The notes under the pieces are model-generated. The model searched no databases and was not told the origin of the DNA. It saw nothing but the letters and a program-made list of their open reading frames with translations. A stretch of 43,404 bases of DNA from a virus. This document shows, piece after piece, positions 20,071 to 28,351 of the stretch. A program made the translations under genes and the position numbers. Each line of letters starts with the position of its first letter. Position 1 is the stretch's first letter. The stretch spans positions 1 through 43,404 of IMG/VR virus record IMGVR_UViG_3300036850_000204, one strand, 5' to 3'.

Positions 20071-20339
20071 CTGACACGAGGGAAAGACCCGAAGAGCCGG
20101 CATGTGGTTCCGACCAGTCATGCCATAGAACGTCGCTGGCCCATTCGGCGTGACAGTCGGGAGAGACCGGCGCACTACTTTCGCACGCGGCCCTCTCACC
20201 GCGCGCACGGGCCAATCGCCGCGAGGCTCGCGAAACACGGCGTGCTGACGGGCAAGCCGTCTTTCATCCACCACCCAACCAGAAACGCCCTCACCGGGCG
20301 GCGGCGCGCAAGCGTTCGCGTCGCGGAGGACTTACTCGC
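20071..20339 (+). other. Non-coding gap before the late module
   Basis: No credible gene was found here on either strand. One strong hairpin is present: GGCATG-TGGT-TCCG-ACCA-GT-CATGCC at 20099-20124 (10 bp, 2-nt bulge). Further short GC stems (GACGG/CCGTC near 20250) are no more than expected at this GC content. The gap may carry a late promoter or packaging site. The ribosome-binding site for the next gene is CGGAGG just before 20340. Confidence 0.35.
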
Positions 20340-20510
20340 ATGGCGAAGAAGACGAAGCACGGCGGCAAGGGCTGCAAGCGCGAACTCCAACTGCAGACGG
20401 TGGAACACGACAACGACGCCAGCGAGTGCGACGACGATGTGGTGCGCACGCAGATCCTGAACGGCGCCGACGCGCTCATGTACGCGTTCGGCTTCCGGCG
20501 AGTCCAGTGA
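20340..20510 (+). CDS. Small Lys-rich protein, unknown
   Basis: 56 aa from the ATG at 20340, with GGAGG upstream. The N-terminus is Lys-rich (AKKTKHGGKGCKRELQLQ), the middle is acidic (EHDNDASECDDDVVRTQ) and the C-terminus is NGADALMYAFGFRRVQ. It is coupled to the next gene by a GTGA overlap and opens the late transcription unit ahead of terminase. Confidence 0.5.
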   Translation: MAKKTKHGGKGCKRELQLQTVEHDNDASECDDDVVRTQILNGADALMYAFGFRRVQ

Positions 20511-20755
20511 GCGAGCCGCGCCGCATCCGGCCGTTCACGAACGACGAGGACGATGCCGGCGACGAGGGCTCGCAGAACGTCGGCAACGGGTGCGCTGAGT
20601 TTGTGGCGGCCGAGGACGACGGCGGAGCGCAACTGGCGCACGCGACCAAGTTCTTTCTGCGCATGCGCAGAGCCGGCGCGACGTACGTGAAGTGCGGCGA
20701 GCTGGAGGCGCAGTTCGGGTTCCCGCCGCCGGCCGTCTGCAAGTCAGAGGGCTGA
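20507..20755 (+). CDS. Small protein upstream of terminase, unknown
   Basis: 82 aa, GTG in a GTGA overlap. An acidic N-terminus (PFTNDEDDAGDEGSQNVGNG) precedes a helical C-terminal part (ATKFFLRMRRAGATYVKCGE then LEAQFGFPPP). Its position directly before the large terminase is that of a small terminase subunit, but no HTH or terminase motif is visible. It is a weak alternative to the 4498-5160 protein. Confidence 0.5.
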   Translation: MSEPRRIRPFTNDEDDAGDEGSQNVGNGCAEFVAAEDDGGAQLAHATKFFLRMRRAGATYVKCGELEAQFGFPPPAVCKSEG

Positions 20756-22207
20756 TTGACGCTGTCCGCTGCCGAGCGCCTTGCCCAGTACATGGGGGCG
20801 CTGAAGCCTAAGCCGTGGATTCAGGCGCTGCACCCATTGCAGCGCGAGGTGGCTCTAAGCTCGGCGCGATGGAAGGCCGTGACGACCGCCCGCCGAAGCG
20901 GTAAGACGGTGCTCGACACGGCGCTTGCGGCGGACGCTCTCGAGGAGAGCGACCACGACGAAGCCACGCTCTACATCGCGCGCAACCGCGGCGTAGCCAA
21001 GAAGCTGTTCTGGCCGAAGATCCGCGGACTGCAGCGCCACTACAAGCTCGCCTGGCATCCCAACGAGACAGAACTGAGCATCACCACCGAGCGTGGCGGC
21101 ATCCTGTACGTGGTTGGCGCCGAGGGCGGCGACCCCGAAGAGGAGATGGAGAAGCTCCGCGGCCTGAAGATGCGTCGCGTGATCTGCGACGAGCCAGGCA
21201 CGTACGCCTACACGCTACGCAGGCTGCTCAAAGACATCATCGAACCTGGCCTCGGCGACCTACGCGGCGACTGCATCGTCAACGGAACGCCGGGCATCGT
21301 CTGCACCGGCGCGTGGCACGAGATCAGCACGGGCATACTGCCGAAGGGCGACAAGCGCCCTGCCAAGTCGCTAGAGAAGTGGCGGCGCTGGCAGTGGGAC
21401 ATTCGCAACAACCCATTCTTCAGGGACTCCGCTCAGTACCTCGCCGACGTGCTTGAGGAGAACGGGTGGGACGAGGAAGAGCCCACGTTCCAGCGCGAGT
21501 ATCTCGGTCGCTGGGTCGTTGATCCATCCGCGCAGGTCTACCGATACGCAGCCAGCCGCAACGCTGTCACTGAGGTTCCGGGCTACGACGTGCATTCGTG
21601 GGTGCACACGGTTGGCACCGACTTCGGAGTCAACGACTCGAGCGCTTGGGCTGTGCTTGCAAGCCATCCGCACAAACGCGATATCTACGTGATCGAGTCC
21701 ATTGCGCGCAAGGGGCTGCTGCCTGAGAAGGCCGCTGAACTGACTCGCTCGCTGGTGAACAAGTATCGACCGCACGCGCTGGTCGGCGACTCAGGTGGTC
21801 TCGGCAAGCCATACGTGATGGCCTACAACGAGCGCTTCGACGCGGGCATCCGAATGGAGCCAGCCGAGAAGACTGAGAAGCGCGCCAACATCGAGTTGAT
21901 CAACGGCGACTTCACGAGCGGTCGCCTCAAGATGCTGATGCCTGCGTGCATGGACCTCGGCGGACAGCTCGAGAATCTGCCGTGGCACAAGGAAGACCGC
22001 GAGCACGAGCACCCAGGCTACGCGAATGACCGCGCAGACGCGATGAATTATGGGTGGAGGGCGCACCGCGCTTTCACGCATGAGGAGCCTGACAAGGCGT
22101 CTCATCGTACGCCCGTGCCCGGCGAGTCCAACTACGAGAGCTGGCTGCTCGAGCAAGAAGAACAGCAGTCACGCGACAAGCATAGCCGCCCTTGGTGGGC
22201 GAGCTGA
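20756..22207 (+). CDS. terL: Terminase large subunit
   Basis: 483 aa with a TTG start immediately after the previous stop. This is the ATP-driven packaging motor and nuclease. N-terminal ATPase: Walker A ARRSGKT (residues 45-51) and Walker B RRVICDE (D145-E146). C-terminal RNase H-like nuclease: GTDFGVND (D289), ALVGDSGG (D345) and NDRADAMNYGW (D425, D428), which supply the metal-binding acidic residues. Length and motifs are typical. A TTG start with no strong ribosome-binding site suggests low, coupled translation. It sits at the head of the structural genes and would act on the portal encoded 280 bp downstream. Confidence 0.95.
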   Translation: MTLSAAERLAQYMGALKPKPWIQALHPLQREVALSSARWKAVTTARRSGKTVLDTALAADALEESDHDEATLYIARNRGVAKKLFWPKIRGLQRHYKLAWHPNETELSITTERGGILYVVGAEGGDPEEEMEKLRGLKMRRVICDEPGTYAYTLRRLLKDIIEPGLGDLRGDCIVNGTPGIVCTGAWHEISTGILPKGDKRPAKSLEKWRRWQWDIRNNPFFRDSAQYLADVLEENGWDEEEPTFQREYLGRWVVDPSAQVYRYAASRNAVTEVPGYDVHSWVHTVGTDFGVNDSSAWAVLASHPHKRDIYVIESIARKGLLPEKAAELTRSLVNKYRPHALVGDSGGLGKPYVMAYNERFDAGIRMEPAEKTEKRANIELINGDFTSGRLKMLMPACMDLGGQLENLPWHKEDREHEHPGYANDRADAMNYGWRAHRAFTHEEPDKASHRTPVPGESNYESWLLEQEEQQSRDKHSRPWWAS

Positions 22208-22230
22208 GCCAACCCAAACCGGAGCCCATC

Positions 22231-22491
22231 ATGAACGACGCACATCAGTCCGCGCTCGCCGTGGTCCGGGAGCTTCACGCCATGGGCGCGACCTACGCCC
22301 AAGTCGGCCCCGAGCACGTCGCAGCCAAGTTCGATCGCGTGTTCGTGCCAGCCCCGCGCAGCAGCCTGCCGGTCACGCTCGAGAGCGGCGACGAAGTGCG
22401 CGTGTCTGCAGACGACGTGCAGGCGATGCGCGACGAGCTTGAGGCGCTGCGGTCGATGCAACGCGAGCTGATGGATCGCGGTGTGCTCTGA
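22231..22491 (+). CDS. Small protein between terminase and portal
   Basis: 86 aa. The ATG at 22231 with CGGAG upstream is preferred over the GTG at 22192. It has an N-terminal helix (NDAHQSALAVVRELHAMGAT), a beta middle (VFVPAPRSSLPVTLESGDEV) and a C-terminal coiled coil (ADDVQAMRDELEALRSMQRE). It overlaps the portal start by TGATG. It may be a small virion or packaging accessory protein; not recognised. Confidence 0.55.
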   Translation: MNDAHQSALAVVRELHAMGATYAQVGPEHVAAKFDRVFVPAPRSSLPVTLESGDEVRVSADDVQAMRDELEALRSMQRELMDRGVL

Positions 22492-24362
22492 TGAGCGACA
22501 AGCGGATCGAGCGTTGGCACACGGCCGACGCTGACAACGTCCACCGCGCTGTGAACGCCACGGTCGACCACATCAGGTCGCTGCAGCGCAGCCGGCTCGA
22601 GCGCGACAGGCTTCACCTCCGGCTCTATTGTCCAGACGTCTCCGGCAACGGCGAAGACGCGCTGTCCGTGCTCAAGCGCGACCGGCCGCAATTCAACCTG
22701 ATCAAACAGGGCGTCGACACGATGGCGTCGCAGGTCGCCACGCAGAAGTACCTGCCGCAGTACGTGATCACGGAAGGCGAGTTCACCTTCCAGCGCACGG
22801 CGCGCCTCCGGACCCGCGTGCTCGAGGGACAGGCCTACGACATGGGTCTGCACGAGATGATGGCCGCTGCCTTTCTTGGCGCCGGCATCACCGGGACCGA
22901 TCACCTGGTCGGCTTCCTGGATGAGAAGAACGAGCCGGCCGTCGAGAAGGCGCTGCCTGGCGAGATCCTGGTAGACCCGCGCGCTGCCATCACCGGCGAC
23001 GTGGTCGAGATCTTCCGCGACCGCGGCGTGTCGCGTGACGCCATCGCAGCGCTCTACCCGGACGCGTCGGAGGCGCAGATCGGCTCGGCAGCGCCGCCCC
23101 ACGACAACGGTCGCAACCTGCTGTTCATGCCGCGCGACCGTCTGCTGGACGAAGTGCAGGTGCGCGAGGCGTGGTACTGGGGCCCCGGCAAGGGACGCCA
23201 CGTCATCGCGCTGTCGACGTGCGTGCTGGTCGATGAAGAATGGGAGTGGGGCAACCCCACGGTGCCCGTGCGCTACCAACGCCGGCCCGTCGGCTACTGG
23301 GGACTCGGTCTTGCCGAGATCGGCCGCGACTCGCAAGCGCGCATGGACGAGTTGCTGACGCGCATCACGGACTGTCAGCGCATCGGCTCTACGGCGTGGA
23401 TGGTCATCGACCGCAACGCCAAGATCCGCGTAGAGACGCTGAGCAACCAGCCGCTGTCGATGATCCAGGGAGACTTCCGCGCCGGCAACTATCCGCGCGT
23501 CGAGGTGTTCAACGCGACGCCGCCGGAACTGTTCGCAGAGGTCGATCGCATTCGCGAGCGCTTCCTCAGCGAGACCGGCATTTCGGCGATGGCCGCCGAG
23601 TCCAAGAAGCCTGCGGGGCTCGACAGTGGTCGCGCGCAGCTCGTTTTCGAAGACCTCACCAGCAAGCGCCATCAACCGATCGCCGACGGTTACAAGGCGG
23701 CTTGGCACAAGCTTTTCGAACTGCTCGAGCGTCTCAACGCCCGCGCGCAAGAAGCGAACGGCGATTACAGCGTGGTGGCTCGCACGCAGCGCGGACTGGT
23801 GCCGCTCACCAAGATGGTGAAGTGGAGCGACGTCGGCATGCCCGAAGAGTCGTACCGCTTGACGATGCTGCTCAGCTCGGATCTCCCGTACCAGCTGGCC
23901 GGCCGCATGCAGGCTGTCTCTGAGTACCTGTCCAGCAACATGCTCCAGCGGCCCAACGCCCAACGCGCCGTGATGGACGGGCCCGACGCCTCGCTGCAGC
24001 GGCTCGAGCTGGCAGACACCGACGCAGTGATGCACGACGCCGAGGAAATCTTGGACGGCCGCGACGCGCAGCCGGACCCCTATCAGAACCTCCAGATCGC
24101 AGCGGACGTCATGCGGCGTGTCTACCTGCAGACGAAGACGCAGGGCGCGCCCGAAGACACGCTGGCCAAGTTGCGCAGGTACGTCGACATCGCACTGGCC
24201 GAGTCTCGCGTCGCCGCCAATCCGTCACTAGCCTCTGAGCAGCAGATGGCCGCGACAGTGGCGGCCCAAGCGGCCCAAGCTAAGCCGACCATCGGCGGAA
24301 TGACGGCGGCGAGTGGCGGCGAGTTGGCGCCGATGGAACAGACGCCGCCGTCTGCTGGTTGA
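22491..24362 (+). CDS. Portal protein
   Basis: 623 aa. The dodecameric portal forms the DNA entry channel and docks terminase and tail. The pattern is that of large podoviral (P22-like) portals: an N-terminal region with DRPQFNLIKQGVDTMASQVA, a wing/stem region with VDPRAAITGDVVEIF and YWGLGLAEIGRDSQARMDEL, the conserved FLSETGISAMAAE segment, SGRAQLVFEDLTSKRHQPIA, and a helical C-terminal barrel. The Ala/Gln-rich tail (SEQQMAATVAAQAAQAKPTI) may reach into the capsid. Position between terminase and scaffold supports the call. The start ATG overlaps the previous stop. Confidence 0.88.
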   Translation: MSDKRIERWHTADADNVHRAVNATVDHIRSLQRSRLERDRLHLRLYCPDVSGNGEDALSVLKRDRPQFNLIKQGVDTMASQVATQKYLPQYVITEGEFTFQRTARLRTRVLEGQAYDMGLHEMMAAAFLGAGITGTDHLVGFLDEKNEPAVEKALPGEILVDPRAAITGDVVEIFRDRGVSRDAIAALYPDASEAQIGSAAPPHDNGRNLLFMPRDRLLDEVQVREAWYWGPGKGRHVIALSTCVLVDEEWEWGNPTVPVRYQRRPVGYWGLGLAEIGRDSQARMDELLTRITDCQRIGSTAWMVIDRNAKIRVETLSNQPLSMIQGDFRAGNYPRVEVFNATPPELFAEVDRIRERFLSETGISAMAAESKKPAGLDSGRAQLVFEDLTSKRHQPIADGYKAAWHKLFELLERLNARAQEANGDYSVVARTQRGLVPLTKMVKWSDVGMPEESYRLTMLLSSDLPYQLAGRMQAVSEYLSSNMLQRPNAQRAVMDGPDASLQRLELADTDAVMHDAEEILDGRDAQPDPYQNLQIAADVMRRVYLQTKTQGAPEDTLAKLRRYVDIALAESRVAANPSLASEQQMAATVAAQAAQAKPTIGGMTAASGGELAPMEQTPPSAG

Positions 24363-24372
24363 GACTGTAGTC

Positions 24373-25086
24373 ATGCCAGCAGCATTGGACATCAGTGGAA
24401 CGAGGTTCGGCAGGCTTGTGGCGCGCCAAGCGGTCTCTGACAAACGAGGACGGCGAGTTTGGCTGTGCGACTGCGACTGCGGCGCGGAATCGGTGGTCGC
24501 AGCCAACACCCTTCGCAGCGGCAACACCAGTTCGTGCGGGTGCGTTGGCCGAGAGACGTCGCGCGCGACGCTGACTGCTCGTCTGGCCTCTCGGCGCCGG
24601 CCTCTGATCGACAACGGCGATGGCACCCACACTGTTGTGCTTACGCGTGGTAAGCGGTCTGTCATAGACAGCGCCGACGCTGAGCTGGTGTCCGGCCTTG
24701 CCGCCATTGCCGCTGACCGCGTAACAGGTGTGCGCCCGCGGATGACTGGCCACCTGCCAGCTAAGGTTCTACTGCTTCATCGCGTCATTACGTCGGCGCC
24801 ACCCGGCTTTGACGTCGACCACATAAACGGCAACGGACTGGACAACAGGCGCTCAAACCTTCGCGTTTGCACAACCTCAGAGAACTGCATGAACAGCCGG
24901 ACCCAGGCCAGCAGCAAGACTGGAGTCAAGGGTGTCCATCTGACGCGGTCCGGCAAGTTCGTCGCGCACATCGGCTTGAACGGCGAGCACAGGCACCTTG
25001 GCACATTCGCAACCCTCGAAGAGGCCCGCGAGGTCCGCGCTAGAGCAGCCGCCGATCTACATGGTGAGTTCGCCCGCGCCGACTAA
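24373..25086 (+). CDS. HNH homing endonuclease with AP2-type domain
   Basis: 237 aa. Domains in order: a zinc-binding N-terminal module (GTRFGRLVA...WLCDCDCGAE...SCGCVGRET, residues 9-61); an HNH core with LLHR (H136) and FDVDHINGNGLDNRRSNLRV (D149, H150, N162), of the HNH_3 type; and a C-terminal AP2/ERF-like DNA-binding domain (SKTGVKGVHLTRSGKFVAHI, residues 181-230). The gene interrupts the portal-scaffold junction, and its spacing lacks the overlaps seen elsewhere, as expected for an inserted selfish endonuclease. Its zinc module is closely related to that of the minus-strand enzyme at 39836-40492. Confidence 0.85.
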   Translation: MPAALDISGTRFGRLVARQAVSDKRGRRVWLCDCDCGAESVVAANTLRSGNTSSCGCVGRETSRATLTARLASRRRPLIDNGDGTHTVVLTRGKRSVIDSADAELVSGLAAIAADRVTGVRPRMTGHLPAKVLLLHRVITSAPPGFDVDHINGNGLDNRRSNLRVCTTSENCMNSRTQASSKTGVKGVHLTRSGKFVAHIGLNGEHRHLGTFATLEEAREVRARAAADLHGEFARAD

Positions 25087-25218
25087 CCGCTAGTCACCGC
25101 CACCAACTCTCGCGACCAGCACTGAAGGCCACTCGGCCGACGGTGTGTCCGCAATTTGCCCCCAGCAAACCGGCTCCGGCGCACGCCTGAGCAAGCCAAC
25201 CCGAGGCCACGCAACCAC

Positions 25219-26385
25219 ATGTCCGATCCCGTCACTGCACCGTCCACCGAAGCGCCCGCGACCACCGCTCCCGCCGCTCCCACCGCACCGTCAACGCCAT
25301 CCATCCCCGGCACCGCCACGATCCAGCGGCGCTTCGACAAGGCGGCTACCTTCCTTGCCGGCCGCTCGGCGCCTGCTCCGGCCGCTGAGCCCGTCGCCGT
25401 GGCCGAGACCGTCCAGGCCGAGACCACGCCCGTCACGGACCCCGAGAAGCCAGCAGACCCGCCCGAGACGGCCAAGCCCGACCCGAGGGCGGCAGACCGG
25501 CAACTGGCGAAGGCTCAGGCCGCCCTGCTGCGCCACCAGCAAGAGGCCGTCGAGGCCAAGAAGCAGGCGAAGGCCCTCGAAGAGCGGCTCAAGTCTTACG
25601 GCGACTTCGAAGGCGTCGATCTCAAGGCCGCGGCCGAGGCGTTCAAGTCGCTCAGCAGCAAGGACGCGAAGGCTGTCCACAAGCTGCTCAAGCAGTCCGG
25701 CCTGACGGTCGAAGACATGGCGCGCGTAACGCTGGACGAGCCTGACCAGCCTGAGGACCCCAAGGATCTTGAGCTCAAGGCCCTGCGCGCCGACATGGAG
25801 CGCATCAAGGCCGAGAAGGAAGCCGAGATCGCCGAGGCCAAGGCCGAGAAAGAGCGCCTGGAAGCAGAGCGCGAGGCAGCTGCCGCGACTGCCGAGACCG
25901 AAAAGGTCTACCAGCACAACGTCTCGTACGTGACCGACATCCTCAAGCACGACGCTGCGAAGTACCCGGCGCTTGCGAGCTTCCAGCGCGCGCCCGCAGA
26001 GGCGGTGCGGCGGTTCAACGCGCACATCGAGGAGCACGGCGCCCCCAGTGACGCGGCCGGCGTGAACGAGCTGCTAGGCGGCATCCTCAAGTCTTTCAAC
26101 GACGCGGTTCTGACCGACGTCACCAGTATTTTGGCCGACGACAGTGCGCTCAAGGCGTACCTGGATCGGCCCGAGATCAAAATCCGGGCCCTGAGTCTTC
26201 TCGGGGTCAAGCAATCGGCCACTAGCCCGGCGAGCACTGAGGGCGACGCGGGACAGCGCAAGGGTGCGCCGTCCGCAATCCCGTCAACAGCAGCGGCAGA
26301 CGCAGGTTCGCGTAAGTCGCGACCCCTTACTCAAGACGAGAAGGTCGCCGCTGCACTCCGGTCACTCAGCGAAAAGACGCGCTGA
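25219..26385 (+). CDS. Capsid scaffolding protein (probable)
   Basis: 388 aa from the ATG at 25219; an earlier in-frame start at 25156 is less likely. The N-terminus is Pro/Ala/Thr-rich. The centre is a long charged coiled coil (RHQQEAVEAKKQAKALEERL; DMERIKAEKEAEIAEAKAEK) and the C-terminus is basic (SRKSRPLTQDEKVAAALRSL). Composition, length and position just before the capsid gene are those of a scaffold, which shapes the procapsid and then leaves. No protease domain is visible, so the scaffold is probably released intact. The 132-bp region upstream of it (25087-25218) has no gene and only a weak ribosome-binding site. Confidence 0.75.
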   Translation: MSDPVTAPSTEAPATTAPAAPTAPSTPSIPGTATIQRRFDKAATFLAGRSAPAPAAEPVAVAETVQAETTPVTDPEKPADPPETAKPDPRAADRQLAKAQAALLRHQQEAVEAKKQAKALEERLKSYGDFEGVDLKAAAEAFKSLSSKDAKAVHKLLKQSGLTVEDMARVTLDEPDQPEDPKDLELKALRADMERIKAEKEAEIAEAKAEKERLEAEREAAAATAETEKVYQHNVSYVTDILKHDAAKYPALASFQRAPAEAVRRFNAHIEEHGAPSDAAGVNELLGGILKSFNDAVLTDVTSILADDSALKAYLDRPEIKIRALSLLGVKQSATSPASTEGDAGQRKGAPSAIPSTAAADAGSRKSRPLTQDEKVAAALRSLSEKTR

Positions 26386-26413
26386 TCGGAGAGCTCGCTA
26401 GAGGTAACGTTTC

Positions 26414-27586
26414 ATGGCTGCAACTCTCGCTTTTTCCGACGTGCAGGCTGCCCTGCGCATCATGTACGACGACTCGGACGTCGATCAGACTCTCAAGACT
26501 CACCCCCTCCTCGCCATGCTCGACCGCGAGGAGAACTTCCACGACCAGACCTGCCGCCTTCCCGTGAAGCTCGGCAACCCGCAGGGCGTGGCCACCACGC
26601 TTGCGGTTGCGCAAAGCCAGGCGCTGGCAACTGCGCCGACCGCGTTCGACCTGACCAAGGTCAACCTCTACCACACGCCGAAGATCGCTGGCGAGCTGGT
26701 TGAGGCTGCGGCCTCCGGCGGCGCCGAGCGCTTCCTGAAGGACACCGCGAACATCATCGACGCCGCCAAGGCCGAAGTGATGAACGCGATGGGGCGCAAT
26801 GCGTACCGCGCGCTTGCCGGCGTCTTTTCGCAGGTCTCTGCCGGCACGTCGTCGCCCGTCACGGTGACCTATCCGCAGGATCTGTACGAGATCGAGGTCA
26901 ACCAGACGATCGTCTTCTCGCCGAACGCTGACATGTCTTCGCCGCGCTCCACGGTCGCGGTCGTGACGGCGGTCGACAAGGATGCCGGGACCATCACGTA
27001 CTCCGGCACGGTGACTGCGCTGGCCGTCGGCGACTACATCGCCGTCAGCGGTCAGACCGCGGTGGCTTCCGGCCTGCTCGGCTGGTCGCCCACGTCGGCG
27101 CCCGCGTCGACGTCGTTCTTCGGCGTCAACCGCACCACGTCTCCGTATCTCGCTGGCCGTCGCATCAACGCCAGTCAGATGGCTCCGGAAGAGGTGTGGG
27201 CGAAGGTCAACGCCGAGATCATCGGTATGGCCGAGCGTCCCGACTGCTTCTTCATCAACCCCACCGACCTCGCGAACTTCGAGGTCGGCATCAGCGGTCA
27301 GCGTCAGATCCAGAGCCGCAAGTACGACTTCGGCTTCGACGCCCTGACCATGTACGGTCGCGACATCATCCCGGATCCGGACTGCCCGCGTGGCTACGCG
27401 TTCGGCGTGCCGCTTGACACGTTCAAGCTGTACTCGCTCGGCGCTGCGCCGAAGGTGCTCGACAGCGACGGCAACGTGCTGCTCCGCATCTCGAACGCGG
27501 ACGACTACGAGGCGCGCGTCGGCGCTCGCTTCCAGTTCGGCACCAAGGCGCCCTACGCCCTGATGACGATCACCCTGCCGACCTGA
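26414..27586 (+). CDS. Major capsid protein, HK97 fold
   Basis: 390 aa, ATG with AGAGGT upstream. It follows the scaffold and shows the podoviral major capsid pattern: an N-terminal helix (LAFSDVQAALRIMYDD), TCRLPVKLGNPQGVATTL (E-loop-like), the long spine helix with ANIIDAAKAEVMNAMGRNA, then an inserted beta unit (VTAVDKDAGTITY 184-196 with ALAVGDYIAVSG), the P-domain with PEEVWAKVNAEIIGMAERPD and FFINPTDLANFE, and a C-terminal A-domain ending FQFGTKAPYALMTITLPT. No N-terminal delta domain for cleavage is evident. It should be the most abundant virion protein. Confidence 0.85.
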   Translation: MAATLAFSDVQAALRIMYDDSDVDQTLKTHPLLAMLDREENFHDQTCRLPVKLGNPQGVATTLAVAQSQALATAPTAFDLTKVNLYHTPKIAGELVEAAASGGAERFLKDTANIIDAAKAEVMNAMGRNAYRALAGVFSQVSAGTSSPVTVTYPQDLYEIEVNQTIVFSPNADMSSPRSTVAVVTAVDKDAGTITYSGTVTALAVGDYIAVSGQTAVASGLLGWSPTSAPASTSFFGVNRTTSPYLAGRRINASQMAPEEVWAKVNAEIIGMAERPDCFFINPTDLANFEVGISGQRQIQSRKYDFGFDALTMYGRDIIPDPDCPRGYAFGVPLDTFKLYSLGAAPKVLDSDGNVLLRISNADDYEARVGARFQFGTKAPYALMTITLPT

Positions 27587-27591
27587 GCGGA

Positions 27592-27617
27592 CTCCTGATC
27601 TGACCACCAACCAGGAG
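27592..27617 (+). promoter_or_regulatory. Hairpin overlapping the ribosome-binding site of the 27626 gene
   Basis: CTCCTG (27592-27597) is perfectly complementary to CAGGAG (27612-27617), which is the Shine-Dalgarno sequence for the GTG at 27626. The 6-bp stem closes a 14-nt loop and begins 6 bases after the capsid stop codon. Pairing would hide the ribosome-binding site unless a terminating ribosome opens it. Confidence 0.4.
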
Positions 27618-27625
27618 AACACTCA

Positions 27626-28351
27626 GTGACCGTAAACACTAGCCGATTCCCGCTCAAGTCGCCGAACGCCAACCAGAAGCTATATTCTGGCAAGTTTGTC
27701 GGCATCAACGGTGCAGCGCCCACTTCGTACACGCTCGACAACGGCGTGGCGGTGACGCGCTCCAGCGAGGGCGTTCACGTCATCACCCTGCCTTCGCCCA
27801 TGAAGGCGTTCCACTCCGTGATCGTTCAGGCCGTCGACAATGACGGAAACACCCATGACTGCAACTGGGTCCTGAGCGACTCGGCGCGCACCATCACGGT
27901 CACGCACCGCACGGCAGCTGGCACCACGCTTGGCAGCGTCGCTGTCGACGCCACCATCACCGACGTGGCGGCTGCAGACGCGGCGACCACCAACCGCGGG
28001 TACGCTGCGGCGCCCATCGCCGGCACCATCACCAAGATCCAGGCGCAGATCCAGAGCGGCGGGCCGCTCAACGCGGCTGCGGTGGTGACCTGCAACATCA
28101 ACGGCACGCCGATCACCACCGGTGCCATCACCATCCCGGACACCACCGCGGCTGGCACGGTGACCGCCGTGACGCCGACCGCGGCGAACGTCGTGGCGGT
28201 TGGTGACATCCTCACGGCCGTCACGGACGCGGGCGGCAGCACCACGGCAGCCGTCGAGGTGCAGTTCACCATTGCCCCCACCAGCCTTGCAGTCGAGGAC
28301 GTCATCGACGTCATCAGCTTCATGGCCGTCGTGGATCTGGCCGACATCTGA
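27626..28351 (+). CDS. Capsid decoration/stabilisation protein (probable)
   Basis: 241 aa, GTG start with CAGGAG upstream. Two beta-rich halves are visible. Residues 1-105 include KLYSGKFVGINGAAPTSYTL and IVQAVDNDGNTHDCNW. Residues about 115-230 have the alternating pattern (GYAAAPIAGTITKIQAQIQS; GAITIPDTTAAGTVTAVTPT; VVAVGDILTAVTDAGGSTTA) that I associate with phage capsid decoration or head-fibre domains. Its place directly after the capsid gene supports a head protein. The next gene begins at its stop. Confidence 0.65.
   Translation: MTVNTSRFPLKSPNANQKLYSGKFVGINGAAPTSYTLDNGVAVTRSSEGVHVITLPSPMKAFHSVIVQAVDNDGNTHDCNWVLSDSARTITVTHRTAAGTTLGSVAVDATITDVAAADAATTNRGYAAAPIAGTITKIQAQIQSGGPLNAAAVVTCNINGTPITTGAITIPDTTAAGTVTAVTPTAANVVAVGDILTAVTDAGGSTTAAVEVQFTIAPTSLAVEDVIDVISFMAVVDLADI

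Noticed and set aside
20041-20460. Plus-strand frame across the non-coding gap before the late genes
   Set aside because: It passes through the dyad and hairpin, overlaps the better small gene at 20340 in another frame, and its product is Arg/His/Pro-rich without a motif.
22293-24035. 580-codon open frame on the minus strand opposite the portal gene
   Set aside because: Very long but composed of His/Arg/Val-rich sequence without motifs. It exists because GC-rich third positions avoid stops on the opposite strand. The portal reading is clearly the true one.
26366-27622. 418-codon minus-strand frame opposite the capsid gene
   Set aside because: Same reason: low-complexity VDARRR-type translation and complete overlap with the capsid gene.
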